The notes beneath the pieces are model-generated. The model made no database searches, was not told the DNA's origin, and was given only the letters and a program-made list of their open reading frames with translations. From Mesaphorura yosii (Eukaryota; Arthropoda; Collembola; Poduromorpha; Tullbergiidae): a DNA stretch of 60,617 nucleotides. Each line of letters begins with the position of its first letter. Positions within the stretch are counted from its first letter, which is position 1. Shown here piece by piece: positions 10,200 through 21,482 of the stretch. Location: assembly GCA_009869945.1 (NCBI GenBank), contig WIXG01000414.1:1-60617 (forward strand). Direction: 5' to 3'. A program made the translations under genes and the position numbers.

Positions 10200-11386
10200 A
10201 TGTCGTATCATTCATCTTCATCATCAACGTCTTCCTCATCATCCCGAGAATATCCTCAGCATTATGGCTCAGACGAGTACAACGCTAAGATGTATTACCA
10301 GCCTCAGCCAGTCAAACCACAAGTGTATTCCAGGCACGGGGGCACCGTTTGGCACACCGGGCGACCACATCCAAACGCTTCTCAGCAGCATAAAGCTTAC
10401 CAACAAACTCTTTGTCGCCCAATCCCTTCAATTCATACTCAGAATCAACCCCTGGGCAGCCACTTCATGGGACCATCTACAACGCTTCGGACCAGGTACC
10501 CACTTCCATCCTATTCAAGTCCCTCGTACGAGGATTCGCTTCCAACTTACATCCAAGGCTCAACTACATCCTTCTACTCTGGCCTTGGAAATTTGTCTCC
10601 ATTCGGTGCAGGCGCACTTGATTCAGGACGTAGCAACTGTCACAGTCCAACGTATAATATGGGGCTGACTGAGGTACGACTTACAACAATTTTAAACACA
10701 CTGAATGTATTTGTATTCAGAAACGTGCAGCCGTTGTAGCTTCTTTAAAATTGATTGCAGGTCCTCGCCTCTCGTGCTCCTGGCTCATCAGTGCTTTGTC
10801 TGGAACAACCGAACCGACCGTCGTGCCAGTATTTGTGTAGTCTCAAAATTAAGCAACTTATTTTAATTATTGTGGGACTTCTTGTGCTCATTGCTCTTGG
10901 GATGGCTGTCTTGAATCGTTCCGTGGAATACGATGGTGAGGTCATGCATGTGATATATGTGAAAATGTGATTAGCATTTATTGATTGTGACATGGCCGAG
11001 TGCTAATATAAATCACATACCACAGTTCGGGCATATGAATTCGTGACCAATCAGTACGATGCAGAGGCCAAACGTTTGAATTTCGGCGAGACTCCCGACA
11101 CCTTAGAAAAACCACCAACTTCCAACGATGTACGTACACGTAATTTAATGTATTCGTATTTGAGTAATACAGTAATACAATACCTAAGCAAATAATACAA
11201 ATTCCAAAAATGGTTATATGCAAATTTCAGGAATTCAAGAATCAGCCAGTATCTCCTGACATAAAGTCACAAACTCCACTTCCAACTGATGCAAATGGGA
11301 AACCAGGGAAGAAAAACTTCAACGTAGTTTACTCCTTCGATGATGGCAACGATGATGAAGTATATATTGAAGATGTCTTCCTTTAA
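10200..11386 (+). CDS. Unknown single-pass membrane protein, 302 residues
   Basis: Exons 10200-10673, 10761-10935, 11026-11129 and 11231-11386 sum to 909 bases. The first ATG of the open frame is used; it follows a T-rich leader. Residues 1-160 are a low-complexity Ser/Tyr/Pro/Gln/His-rich region beginning with a long serine run (SYHSSSSSTSSSSS), likely cytosolic and disordered. A positively charged stretch (SLKIKQ, about residue 185) precedes one hydrophobic helix (about 190-208, LILIIVGLLVLIALGMAVL). The remaining roughly 90 residues are hydrophilic and end in an acidic tail (DDGNDDEVYIEDVFL). No cleavable signal peptide is seen, so a type II topology with the N-terminus in the cytosol is the simple reading. 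An ATTAAA polyadenylation signal is at 11552-11557. I do not recognise the family. Confidence 0.75.
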
Positions 11387-11711
11387 TGATTGACATTTAC
11401 ATTTTATCCTTTAAAGCTAAGTTTAAGTTCCATGCGTAATGATTACTACATAAGCAACTACTTACGAGATATTTTACTAGATCCATGATTAAAACAGTCC
11501 TTACTTTCCATGTTCATACAAAGCATAATCTCATGTGTATGTGCTCTAATAATTAAAGCTTTTGATTGAGATAGCATTCCCCACTCCCACAAATTTTACA
11601 AATTCCGTCGAACCAGCGCCGATTTTGGTATAGAATAGAATTAATTATTTATTTACATACACATAGCCACAATTTGATAATTTCAGAGGAGGGCCCCTAC
11701 AGGTAGTCCAG
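11387..11711. terminator. Convergent 3' ends of membrane-protein gene and Nse4
   Basis: The two genes end 325 bases apart and face each other. The plus-strand signal ATTAAA (11552-11557) and minus-strand AATAAA (11648-11653) are about 90 bases apart, so the transcripts may end close together or slightly overlap. Confidence 0.5.
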
Positions 11712-13593
11712 TCAGGGACGCGTGTTCATTGTTCTGTACATGGTAATGATGTCATCTCCAGTTGCGGCGGCAGCCAGTTGCTAGACAAAGGCCACCACAA
11801 ATTAGAATTCGCATTTGGAACCGAGAGCATGCAACATAATCAAAATTACGATACCCTCCACATCCTTGGCGAAAACGATAGAATGTATTGATTTCGACAA
11901 ACTCCGCTGACTTCCTCTTCCGCTAATATTTGTTTCTGGATTGGTTTGTCCGGTTTTATGATTAAACCTGAATCTCCGATCATTCTATTTTCTGCCATAA
12001 AAACATTGTCAATTGACAATGACATTTGTCATGAGCGAACGCATAAAATGTCAAGCGAAAAGGGGTAGGAGCCATACCTCTCTGGCGCAGCAAGGCGAGG
12101 TAGCCGTCTCGGATCAAAAAGCCTACGTAGAACAAGTACTCCACGGAGTTTGCGAAGGAATTCTTGTCAAGGATAAATTCAAGCAGATTCATCTTCGGTA
12201 TGCCTGCGCGTTCCAAATTCTTAAGAATTTTAAATATTTCCACTTTCAGAGTTTCAGGACTTCTGTTTTCTTTTTCTCCGCCTCTCATGCTAAGCTCTTC
12301 ATGTTGAGTGGCTGATTGGTTCGGATCTACCACTCGTTTACGTGATACGCGTTGCTTTTTGTCCTTCTGATTCCGATGGAATTCGCGATCGAAGGTTCCA
12401 ATAAGACAGTCTAGGTATGGAACAGATCTGCACGCGTCTGCAGCCTCCTTTGCCACCTGTCGGGTCAGTATTCTCGGGGAATATGAATCATTCGTGCCAC
12501 CTGTGTGTTCCCCCAGCTATAAAATGCTCAAATCGAATTAGCAAGGCTGGTCACCGCACAACAGAATGCGGCGTACCATAGCCTTCAACAGCTGGTCCAT
12601 CTTAAAGCCTGACGTTGTACTGCCAATTGTGTACGATTTGTATCGAATTACTTGCGAGCACATTTGAGTGTGCAGAAACGCCAGCAGCATGTCGCCAGGA
12701 CCACCTGGACAGATAACAGTTTATGAGCCAGCATAGAATCATATTAGTACAGCTTCATCTGAAGGACTCTTACCTCCCAGCCTTTTCAAGCCCTCAAACA
12801 GCCGGTTTCCTTCTGAGATATTGGCTGTCATTACTTTCTGCAGATCGCTCTCGAGCCCCTCCTCCTCAAAACCTTGACATTTCTCAATTAAGTCGCTGTA
12901 AATTCTACGAAGCGACGATTTAGGGTTTGATTTTCCAGTTGGATCGTTCTTGTTTGCTCGCACAGCCGTAATCGGTCTGGGTGCCTTTGGTATGGTGAGT
13001 GTAGGCTTCGGATTCAACCTCGCACTGGAGCGATGTCTTGTTTGGGCTGCTATTGCAGCTCTGCTCGTACTGGTTATTACGACAGCCGAGGTGCTCGGTC
13101 CAGGCTCCGGCTCAATGATTGTTGGAATAGGAAGTGGCGGCTGTGGCTGTGATTGAGATTCCAACAACATTGCAGCCATGGCCGCCCTGCTTGTGCCTGG
13201 TTGCGGCGAGTCTCTGCCAGCACTCGGCATGGGTACTGGAGACTCTACGCCCGGCCCTCCCGGAGTAGGCGGTGGGAAATCCATTATGCTAAAATTTGGT
13301 GGAAGTTCGTATGGACCACCGCTTGGAAACAAGTCGAAAGCATCCAATGAAAATTGGAGAGCTGAGCCGAATGGTTGACTAGGACCAGGTTCCCCCTCGT
13401 CGACGGGAATTGCGGGCATTGTTGCATGTTCGACTTCCTGGTTCATGTTGTCCCCATCCCTGTCCATCGCACAAGGGCGTTCCTCTTGTGCAACGGGCTC
13501 AGTGTCTTCAGGGCTGTCAGACGAATCGTCAGAGTCCTCATCATCTGAGCTGGCTGGATCTAGAGGTCGTAGCTTCTTCCTATGCGGGAACAT
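11712..13593 (-). CDS. Nse4: Nse4 (NSMCE4), SMC5/6 complex kleisin
   Basis: Exons 12774-13593, 12577-12704, 12078-12456, 11855-11991 and 11712-11780 total 1533 bases (510 residues). The C-terminal Nse4 domain is clear: MNLLEFILDKNSFANSVEYL then FYVGFLIRDGYLAL, and after the next intron NQYILSFSPRMWR, matching the winged-helix domain that binds the SMC5 head. The N-terminal kleisin helix is RRIYSDLIEKCQGFEEEGLE through EGNRLFEGLKRLGG (about 215-262), which in the family contacts the SMC6 neck and Nse3. Before it lie about 210 residues of acidic, Pro/Ser-rich disordered sequence (SSDDEDSDDSSDSPED near the start), longer than in most Nse4 proteins. TTTCAG just before the ATG suggests a 5' UTR intron. 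A minus-strand AATAAA sits at 11648-11653, about 60 bases past the stop. The complex compacts and repairs chromosomes in the nucleus. Confidence 0.9.
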
Positions 13594-14893
13594 CTTTGCT
13601 CTGAAACAGAAAGCAGATAACGAATGAAATTGATAACAGCACCGACTCGCGCTTTTTTGCAACCACAAACGTTCACTCCAAACGATTAAAAGTCAAACAG
13701 TGTACACGCAATGCAATTACCTCGGCCGTAGATGATGCATTGCAAGAACTCGGGCCAAAATTCAACTTCAAATTCAGCTAATCACTCAATGTAAAAGTTG
13801 ACAAATTCAGCTCTACGTGTCGCCGTTCTTGATTGGGTTTCAATTAGAAAAAAAAATTTATTACGATGAAGATAACGCTTGTTCTCTGTTAATAATGACG
13901 CTAAATAAAAATGCCACATTCCGTGTAGGAAGTGCAGGTACAGACGACAATGGGTTCTGGGTTGCGTCCAAAGACAATCGAACCTTATGCACTGCGACCC
14001 ACTGAACCTGCAAAGACACAGACACCCACTCTGGTCTGTTTAACCACTCGAAGCTTCCCCTCAACAAAAACTCCACTACGGCCTCTGCGAGAAGCCAATC
14101 CGCTCCTCTGAACGCTTTTTCGCGATGCGTACGTGTTTCGGCTTTCAGTTAGCAACAAGAGCAATGAAAATTCCTGACATGCGTGCATTGGGTTATTGAA
14201 CATATTGCAAACAACAAGAGATTTGCAAACGCACAACCATGCTACTGTTGTGCGAGGCTTTCGCATTCTTCACCCTGCAAAAATGCTCGCGAAATGATGC
14301 GTCCTGGGGCAGAGTGTCTCACGTACGCACAAAATAGTTTTATTTCAGTTTTTAGCCATTCTTGTAATTTCTTATCCCCTAACTAGTTCGTTACGTTGTG
14401 TCAAAGTATTACAGCAATGTTTCTTTTGGTAGAGTACTTAATCTAACTTAAACTACAAGGTATTAATGACCTAGTTTCAGTTCTGACTCTCAATTCTCGA
14501 CTCTTTCTGTCGATGTCCTCGACTTGTATCAGACATCGCGAAATTGCCGAGTCCTTAATGCTACTAGTGTGTTTCACAGGTCGTGAATGAACGATATAGA
14601 ACGATATCACATAATTCGTAATTGTAGCAATGCATATAAATAAAATATTTGTTATGATAGAGATATAGGATAAGGTTGTGTTCTCTTGCGCTCGTGTCTG
14701 AAAGTAAACATCTCGTTTAAGAATCGCTCGCTGATTCCACGCGCTTTGAATTAGTAGGAATAAATACGCTTCTGTCAATGCTATCCTGTATTCTTATAAT
14801 ATTATCATTTTTGGACGTAGACGAACGAGATTTCGCTGGTTGAATGCTTGAAGTTGCGTCTTAGACAAAAACGTGACAGCTGGGCAGCTGGCA
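13594..14893. other. Nse4 5' region and ZIP13 3' UTR
   Basis: No convincing gene. The left end (13600-13800) should hold the Nse4 promoter and an untranslated exon. The right end (about 14340-14893) is probably the 3' UTR of ZIP13; the AT-rich open frame at 14443-14778 reads as translated UTR, and TTTATT around 14338 would be AATAAA on the minus strand. Confidence 0.4.
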
Positions 14894-17800
14894 TCACACT
14901 CCACCAATGAATGTGACAAATCCCATCAGTCCAATTCCGAAAAGTAGAAAAATAAAATGAAGACAAGATTCCACTGGGTTGTCTTCTGTCAACAACTCGG
15001 GTAAAATGCTTGACATTGCGATTTGAATGAAGCAACCGGATGTGAATGGTAGAATCCACCAGGTAAAATCACCTGCAATGAAACCCACGTGAAAATAACA
15101 TATGTTTGCCTCTGGTTGGTGAGATACAAGCAAATAAATAACGACACTCACCAATAATCATTGAATCACAGCTCAGGGTGAAAATGGCTCCAAGAAGTCC
15201 GACAATTGCGGTCGAGAGTTGTGCTTTAGCAGCTGACCACGGGTTAAAACCAGAGCGCAGAAGAATTGCAAAGTCGCCAATTTCGTGCGGAATCTCGTGA
15301 AGTAAAATTGCGGCGGTTGTAATAATTCCGATTTTTGGAGATACAATGAAGCTTCCAGCGACAGCCAAGCCGTGAGTGAAATTGTCAAAGCAATTGGCCA
15401 CCAGATTCAGGTATCCAGCAATCTGTGTGGCAATGGTAGAGAAAATTATTCCAAAATTGGTGAGTCACGATTTATTGTATTTATTTATTTACCTGCTTGT
15501 GTGATGCTTTAGGATTTCTTGCTTGTGCTGGTTGAGATGGTGGTGGAGGGATTTCAGTCTTGAGAATGTGGTTGCCGTGCGCATTGTAACCGTTCATTTT
15601 AGCGTGGTTATTGTTACTACTGTGCATGGGGTCAGATGTGTCATTTTCATTGCCAATGCCGTTTCTGGAATCAGAAGACTCCTCGTCATCGTCCTCTTGG
15701 CCACATACATTTGTTATGAGCATTTCGCAGCATAGAAAGCTGATGATGCCAATCAAAACACAAACTCCAATCTTCAGCATTGTGTCATGGTCATTAGTGC
15801 TGTAGCCTATTAAGACACGAATTCGAATTGATATTAGCTCCACTCTGAATAGGGCAATGTGGTATTGTCATGTCATAATCCAGTAGCTTACTTTGCGCAT
15901 GCTCCCAAGCTTCGGGCAGAAGATGAAGAAACACATCGCCAAGCAGACTTCCAACGGCAAAGCTCAAGAGACGTCTCAAGTTCTTCTGGCTGATTCCTGC
16001 AAATAAAAATTAAATCATATTGTAACAAAAATGAATCACTTCACATCATTTTCCATGAACCGGTGGTTCATGGATCAAGGCAAGGAGCATCGAGTCAGGA
16101 GGCGCCTCTTGTATAAGAATCTTGAACTTGAAACGTTCATGGCAAGGCAATTTATCATTTATTATTTTCACCTTCCAGCAAATACCACGATGGCTTACAG
16201 CCTGTGCCAGTCTCAACTATACCAGCCTCAGTCTCAGCAAATCGTCTCAAGTACAATTTCAATGCGTATGGATGCTTAAGTACGGGATGGCAAAAATGTG
16301 AATACATTTAAAACCGGTTTTGATGGAGCCCCAATGTATTTTAAGCTACTATGTGTAGAGGTTCCAAGGAGTTCAATGAACGTAAAATCCAGCAATAAAC
16401 ATGGGACAGATAATCTCTGAGTCGTAAGTACCACGGTTTTTGCAGTTTTGCAGATATGAATTTATGTAAGACATATGTGTTAACCTTTAATCACTGGATT
16501 TCGAGTCTTGATTCATAGCGTCATTTCTGACTTTATAAACATTATTCGCTTCAAGGTATTTCATCACTTCAAGAGCATTCATTCTCAGTTGGCTCAAATT
16601 ACGGGACAAAAGAAATGCGTAAATAGAATGAGTCAGTATCAACACAAAAGACAAGCTTTTCTAGAAGCTTCCTTGTACGTACTTTCTGGTCTTGCATCCT
16701 GTATACATTTACGTATCAATAATTTCATGGTATGCCAAATGACAACGGTAAAGCTCGTGCAACAGCGACGTGTTTTGTCAACTCTTCACACATTCGTCAA
16801 AGTATGCATGACTCACTTGCGCTACATTTATTAACTGTCACAGCATTGGAAAATCAAAAATCGTCGACAACAGCGATTTCTTATCAATTTAAAAATTTAT
16901 GTGTTTAACACTCACAAACAACGGTCCTCAGAGCTCGTATATTGTCAAAAATTGACGTGTCACATTAAGACCTCCTGTCCAGCATGGTCTGAGCATAGCA
17001 CGACTTCCATTGATACATTCACATGCTGACGTTTTTCTTTTTACGACCTCTTTTTGAAATGACAATTAAATCGTCTTGTGTACCAAACGTTTGTGTGCCA
17101 TTTGATTCGACATGAGACATAAAGATTGGAGCCTGACTTAACCCTGCACATTCACTCCTTTTCTCCCCACTGCCGGATGGACTAATGTCCTGCCATTTTA
17201 TTTTTCATCTCCCATTTGAAGGATCCAGACGACGGTAGTCAGAATTCCGTTCCTACTTGTCTCCAAAGTCGAAACATTTTTCGACGTTCATTTGGACGTG
17301 TCCTAATCCACTCAAAGTTTTCTTGTTCTAATTGGCGACTCACAAGCGCTTTCAATTTGTGTCCGTGAATTTGCCGCGGTCCCAAATCTCGTGCCACATA
17401 CGCAAGTCAAGACAATCATGGACGTGGAAAGACTCAAACAAATTTTCGCTGGAAATCCAAATGCAATGGACGGTAAATTCCTAATTCAATTCATTGCTAA
17501 TTTAAGAAAGAGTAGTCTCGTAAAATCGAGATTCCCTACAACTTGAGTGTTTTCTGACCCAGAGGATGGTGATTTTCCCGAAGATTGGCTCAAGAAGTTA
17601 ACATCCTACAAACGGTACAGACAAAATCATGCCCTGATGAAGAAAATCCTCAACGAGGAGATGGTGGGTGACTTTAGGGACATTCCAACGAAGGCACAAC
17701 TGAAAGCTATGGAGAAACAAAGGGATGGGCTGCAGGGACACAAGGTGCCTTCATTTTTTCTATCTCCACAGATTGCACACGCAACGACGTGAAAGTGCTC

Positions 17801-20800
17801 GTATTCTGTACGATGTACGTTTTGATTTCTGACAGACTAAACTGGAAAAGGATATCGTGACTATGGAGGAGAAGCATGAAGAACTGAAGAATAGCATGTT
17901 GAAGCGGTCAGAAAGCTTCAATTCTTTGTACGAGACAATTCAAAATTCCAAACCACCTATTGACGAAGACTACGTGGAATACATGGCTGAGAAATACTAC
18001 CAGGACATGAAGAAGCAGCAGGCTGAGAATAAAGTGCGCGCTACCTACAAGCGCCACCGGCCATATGAACTTGGCATGCAACATGGAGGACTCGGAGCCG
18101 ATGAGTAAGTAAGAATAAGAATTAATCGACGCGATAACAGAGGGATTTGATCGACAGCCTTAAATTACATTTTTGGCCAAATCCGTTCGATTGCTTAAGT
18201 CACACGAATTGTACAGTTCAGGCACATTTAGTACATACCATAAAATTTGTGCTTAGTACTTCGCGAGTTTGTTCAGTAGTTTTTGCATGCGAATACTATC
18301 TGAAGCGTGAGTTTATGTTTACTCATGCGTGTCCCATCTTTACAGACCATATTTACAAATATGCAGTTTACTTTAGGTTTACAATTGGGACACAGATTGC
18401 AATTGTTAGTCTACACCTTGACATACATCTTTTGGAAGTGCATGTAATAAAAGCGACGACAGTAAAATCACTACAGAGATCCCAATGGAATTGAAATTGA
18501 AATTCATGAGTCACCGTGTCCTTTCCTTTGTTTCTCGAAGACGACCAATATTTGCGAAGGATGCACAACCTCACCGTGTAAAACATCAAAATATGGTTCA
18601 TTTTGATGCATCGTGGAATGGAAATTGTTCATGAATCATGGTTATCTCACAAAAATGCCTTTGCTGACTGTCTCATTTATATTTGAGGTGTCATTGGCCA
18701 GGTTGCCTCACGAAAGACGGCATTTATGAAAGGCTTATTCCAGGAACACAGGACAGGAGTCAAATTTCTTAGAAATTGTTCTAGAAAACTGCATAAACGA
18801 GATAAAAAATTCCAACGTTAGAAGCAGGAGCATTTCCTTGTAGCATTTCAGGCGAATTTCAACAGACGTTCCTGCGCTAAAGTTCGAAAACTAGAATTTG
18901 TGAGACCATTTGGGCACTTATTTCGCTCGGTTCTCAGAAATAAATGAACATGATACTTAACGGACAGTACAGAAAAGAAGTGGTGCATGTAATGGTATCA
19001 TTCGATTTTCTTTTCAACATATTGACAGGATTATTAATGCAAAATGCATCTACAACTTGTACTCATCAACAATGGCCAAAGCATCCGAACATTGAATGAG
19101 TGCAATCCTTTACGAAGTTCATCTTCCCTCGAGCTGTATTCCTAAGCCAAAATAATTCAAAGTTGGTCACTATGCCGCGTCGTGATGCAGAAAATATAAC
19201 TGAGTATATGTCCCGAAGTCATTTTGCACTCTCCGCCATCCGCGGCGATGTTTTTAAAGCTGTCAATCAATTCCGTATCTGTGCTTAATTCATTATTTAA
19301 GCACAGATGCAAAATCACTGCTACGCTGAAACCGCTACGTAACAAGCCAGAGCCCGATTGGCGGAGGTGAAAAGGGTAAATTGAAATTACATGCGACTAG
19401 GCTCATGAAATCCATGAATGGATGCTCTTGTAAAGTGCCGTCTCAGCTCGTTTTCCGCTGTCACTCTTACTAATGTTGATGCGATAGTATGCACATCACA
19501 TCACTGCTTTTATTTAGCAGATTCAACCAACAAAGTCATGCTCATCATCTCAAGTGTAATCCTACTTGCTGCATTGGATCATTCATTCCCGGACAGAGGC
19601 ATGACAAGTAATTCTGCAGCTCCGACGACTAAAATACGGCAAATTCTGGAATTTGTAATTCGTGACTGACACGATACGAGATTTTACTTAATATTTCCGT
19701 AGAATTTTGCTGTATGCCGAATGCAAATTTCTCGTCCTCTCATTGGGACACAAAAAATTGTTCCAGTGCTGTAAATTAAAATGTGGAGTTTATATCGGCT
19801 GGTCGCATTTTACGGACGGCGAATTCAGTGGATTAACCCAAAGCGGACTTACAAATCTTCGCCAAATGAAGCATGAGCCCATAACTTCGACTTATTGAAC
19901 ACAGTAGTCGAGCGTAAGAATATTTGAGTCTGTTTTGTAAGATAAATGGCTACGGTCCTTGTTTCATAAATCCATATCGTGCGTCACGCGTCAAGCCATT
20001 TATGCGAATTATCGACCACTTACGAAGTGTGAAGATATTCGCACATTCAAAATAGCTTGCAGTGACTGCGCTGCGAGTAACTCCGTACATTGCTACGCTT
20101 TAAGCTGTGAAACCATTACTTGTTGTCAATGAAAGGATGAAAATCAAATCATACGCATCAAGTGGTTTTGCGTAGCAGGGTTCTGTAAAATTGCTCCGTG
20201 TATACTTGTCGGCTGGCTACGTGGATGAAATAAATGATCTAAAAGTAGTCAAGTCAAGTCTGGTAAACACGTTGGCACATGTGACCAATAAATACCCTGC
20301 GCCGTCTTGCATTCATTAGGGCCTGGTGCTCGTTCTTACTCGACTTGACCTCTGGCCCTGGCTTTGTCCATGGCTGGTGCAAAGAAATCAAAGAGTCGTC
20401 CTGTTTGCTACACTTGAATGACCTAAACTGGACAAAGGAAGCTGTTTGGGTTGTGTGAATGTGAAATTTCATGCAAGTGTATCTTTTATCAATGCGCACG
20501 CGCCTGCCTTCCGAGCGCTTGCCAATAGCAAGTTGTTTGACTTCCGAATTGGGTCGTCACTTTGCCAGACCCTTTGCCTGTGCCTGATGCCTGCAAAAAA
20601 GCCGAAACACTGTACCTGACTAAAGACAGGTGTCCAGGAGTCCAGGACATGTGTCCGGTTTCTCACGTGTGGTACGAACATATGCTGTACAACTCATTGA
20701 ACTTTGACCATCGTATCAGAGAAGCAGGGCAAAGGAAGGAAAATGACAGTCTGCTTTGAAATTTTGAACACTTAAGCCAAATATGACTAAAACAAAATGC

Positions 20801-21482
20801 AATGATGATGACTTAATTCGGCCTTGCGATTATGGCATGCACGAGATCATATTTCACGCTATTCACGAGACTCAATGATTGCGTTCTCAGCAGATTCATG
20901 CTAAGTGGTTCAAGTATGTGCGACTTTCTCACCTGTTTTGTTCACATCGTGCCCAGATGACTTCACACTCTCAGGAACAATCAGCTCCGATTTGCACACG
21001 CCATTTGTTTTGCATGCGCCATTGGCCTTGTGGTGTCCGTTGGGTTTATGATGTCCATTCGCAATGACCTTGTTGACCTCTCCATTTGCGATGGTTTCAG
21101 CTGGAATGTTGGTTTCTTGTTTAGTAACGGCAGTGGAGTTTTCAGTTGAGAGAGCGGCGGAGGAACGACCAAAAGTTGGCGACTTAGTTGTAGGAATGAA
21201 AAGAAGTGGGAAAATGCCAGAAAGTCCCACCAGGAGACAGCCAATGATTGAGAGAATCCACTTTTGAGTGGTATCGCTGGACACTACTTTCTTCGCCAAG
21301 TCCAGCATTGCGTCTTCGTAGCCGCTTGCGTCATCTTGGCTGCTTTTGTCAATGCTGCCAAACAGGGTGGATCCGCCTGCGCTGCTTGTGGAATTGCGAG
21401 TTGACCAGTAGTAAGGGTAACTCTGGCTGGATAAGTTGGTGTAGTAGGACATGTCCGACCTCAGACTGAATGGTGAAGCCAT
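14894..21482 (-). CDS. SLC39A13: ZIP-family zinc transporter, SLC39A13/ZIP13 type
   Basis: Exons 20933-21482, 15892-15996, 15493-15806, 15152-15422 and 14894-15072 total 1419 bases (472 residues). TM1 is at about 75-97 (WILSIIGCLLVGLSGIFPLL). TM2 follows with LLSFAVGSLLGDVFLHLLPE, then TM3, an Asp/Glu/Asn-rich loop and TM4 with DNFTHGLAVAGSF. TM5 carries the metal-site motif HEIPHEIGDFAILL, and TM6-8 complete the fold. DNFTHG rather than HNFTDG and the HEIPHEIGD signature identify the ZIP13 branch, which moves zinc out of Golgi or vesicular compartments; in flies the orthologue is linked to iron supply to the secretory pathway. The protein is about 100 residues longer than human ZIP13, mainly through an extended N-terminus and an 85-residue loop after TM1. 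Intron 1 is 4.9 kb and contains another gene on the opposite strand. Confidence 0.92.
16052..16074. repeat. Perfect 10-bp inverted repeat, 3-base loop
   Basis: TCCATGAACC (16052-16061) and GGTTCATGGA (16065-16074) are exact reverse complements separated by GGT. It lies just upstream (in ZIP13 sense) of the acceptor of intron 1. It could form a short hairpin or be a palindromic binding site; no function is claimed. Confidence 0.8.
17418..18108 (+). CDS. Coiled-coil protein, THOC7-like (tentative), nested gene
   Basis: Exons 17418-17472, 17563-17744 and 17836-18108 give 510 bases (169 residues) joined in frame. The protein is almost entirely helical and charged: MDVERLKQIFAGNPNAMD, then FPEDWLKKLTSYKRYRQNHA, then a long heptad-like coiled coil with LEKDIVTMEEKHEELKNSML and SESFNSLYETIQNSK, then a basic tail. 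The spacing from the RxxxxALMKKI helix through the coil to FNSLYETIQ resembles THOC7, the small coiled-coil subunit of the THO/TREX mRNA-export complex, but the similarity is weak and other nuclear coiled-coil proteins are possible. The stop TAA overlaps a perfect donor (GA|GTAAGT), so further exons cannot be excluded. An AATAAA is at 18446-18451. The gene lies inside ZIP13 intron 1 on the opposite strand. Confidence 0.65.
19277..19308. repeat. Perfect 12-bp inverted repeat, 8-base loop
   Basis: ATCTGTGCTTAA (19277-19288) and TTAAGCACAGAT (19297-19308) are exact reverse complements around TTCATTAT. It is inside ZIP13 intron 1. It may be a hairpin or chance; too short for a typical animal pre-miRNA. 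Confidence 0.8.

Larger units (their letters stand above)
15997..20932 (-). other. ZIP13 intron 1 (4.9 kb), host of a nested gene
   Basis: It is bounded by GTGAGA at the donor (20932) and TGCAG at the acceptor (15997). Apart from the plus-strand gene at 17418-18108 I see no coding sequence. It holds two clean inverted repeats, at 16052-16074 and 19277-19308. All other ZIP13 introns are under 500 bases, and in this window only this one is large, which fits its hosting another transcription unit or enhancers. Confidence 0.75.

Noticed and set aside
14443..14778. 111-codon minus-strand hydrophobic frame
   Set aside because: Lies in the expected ZIP13 3' UTR; AT-rich hydrophobic translation with no upstream acceptor.
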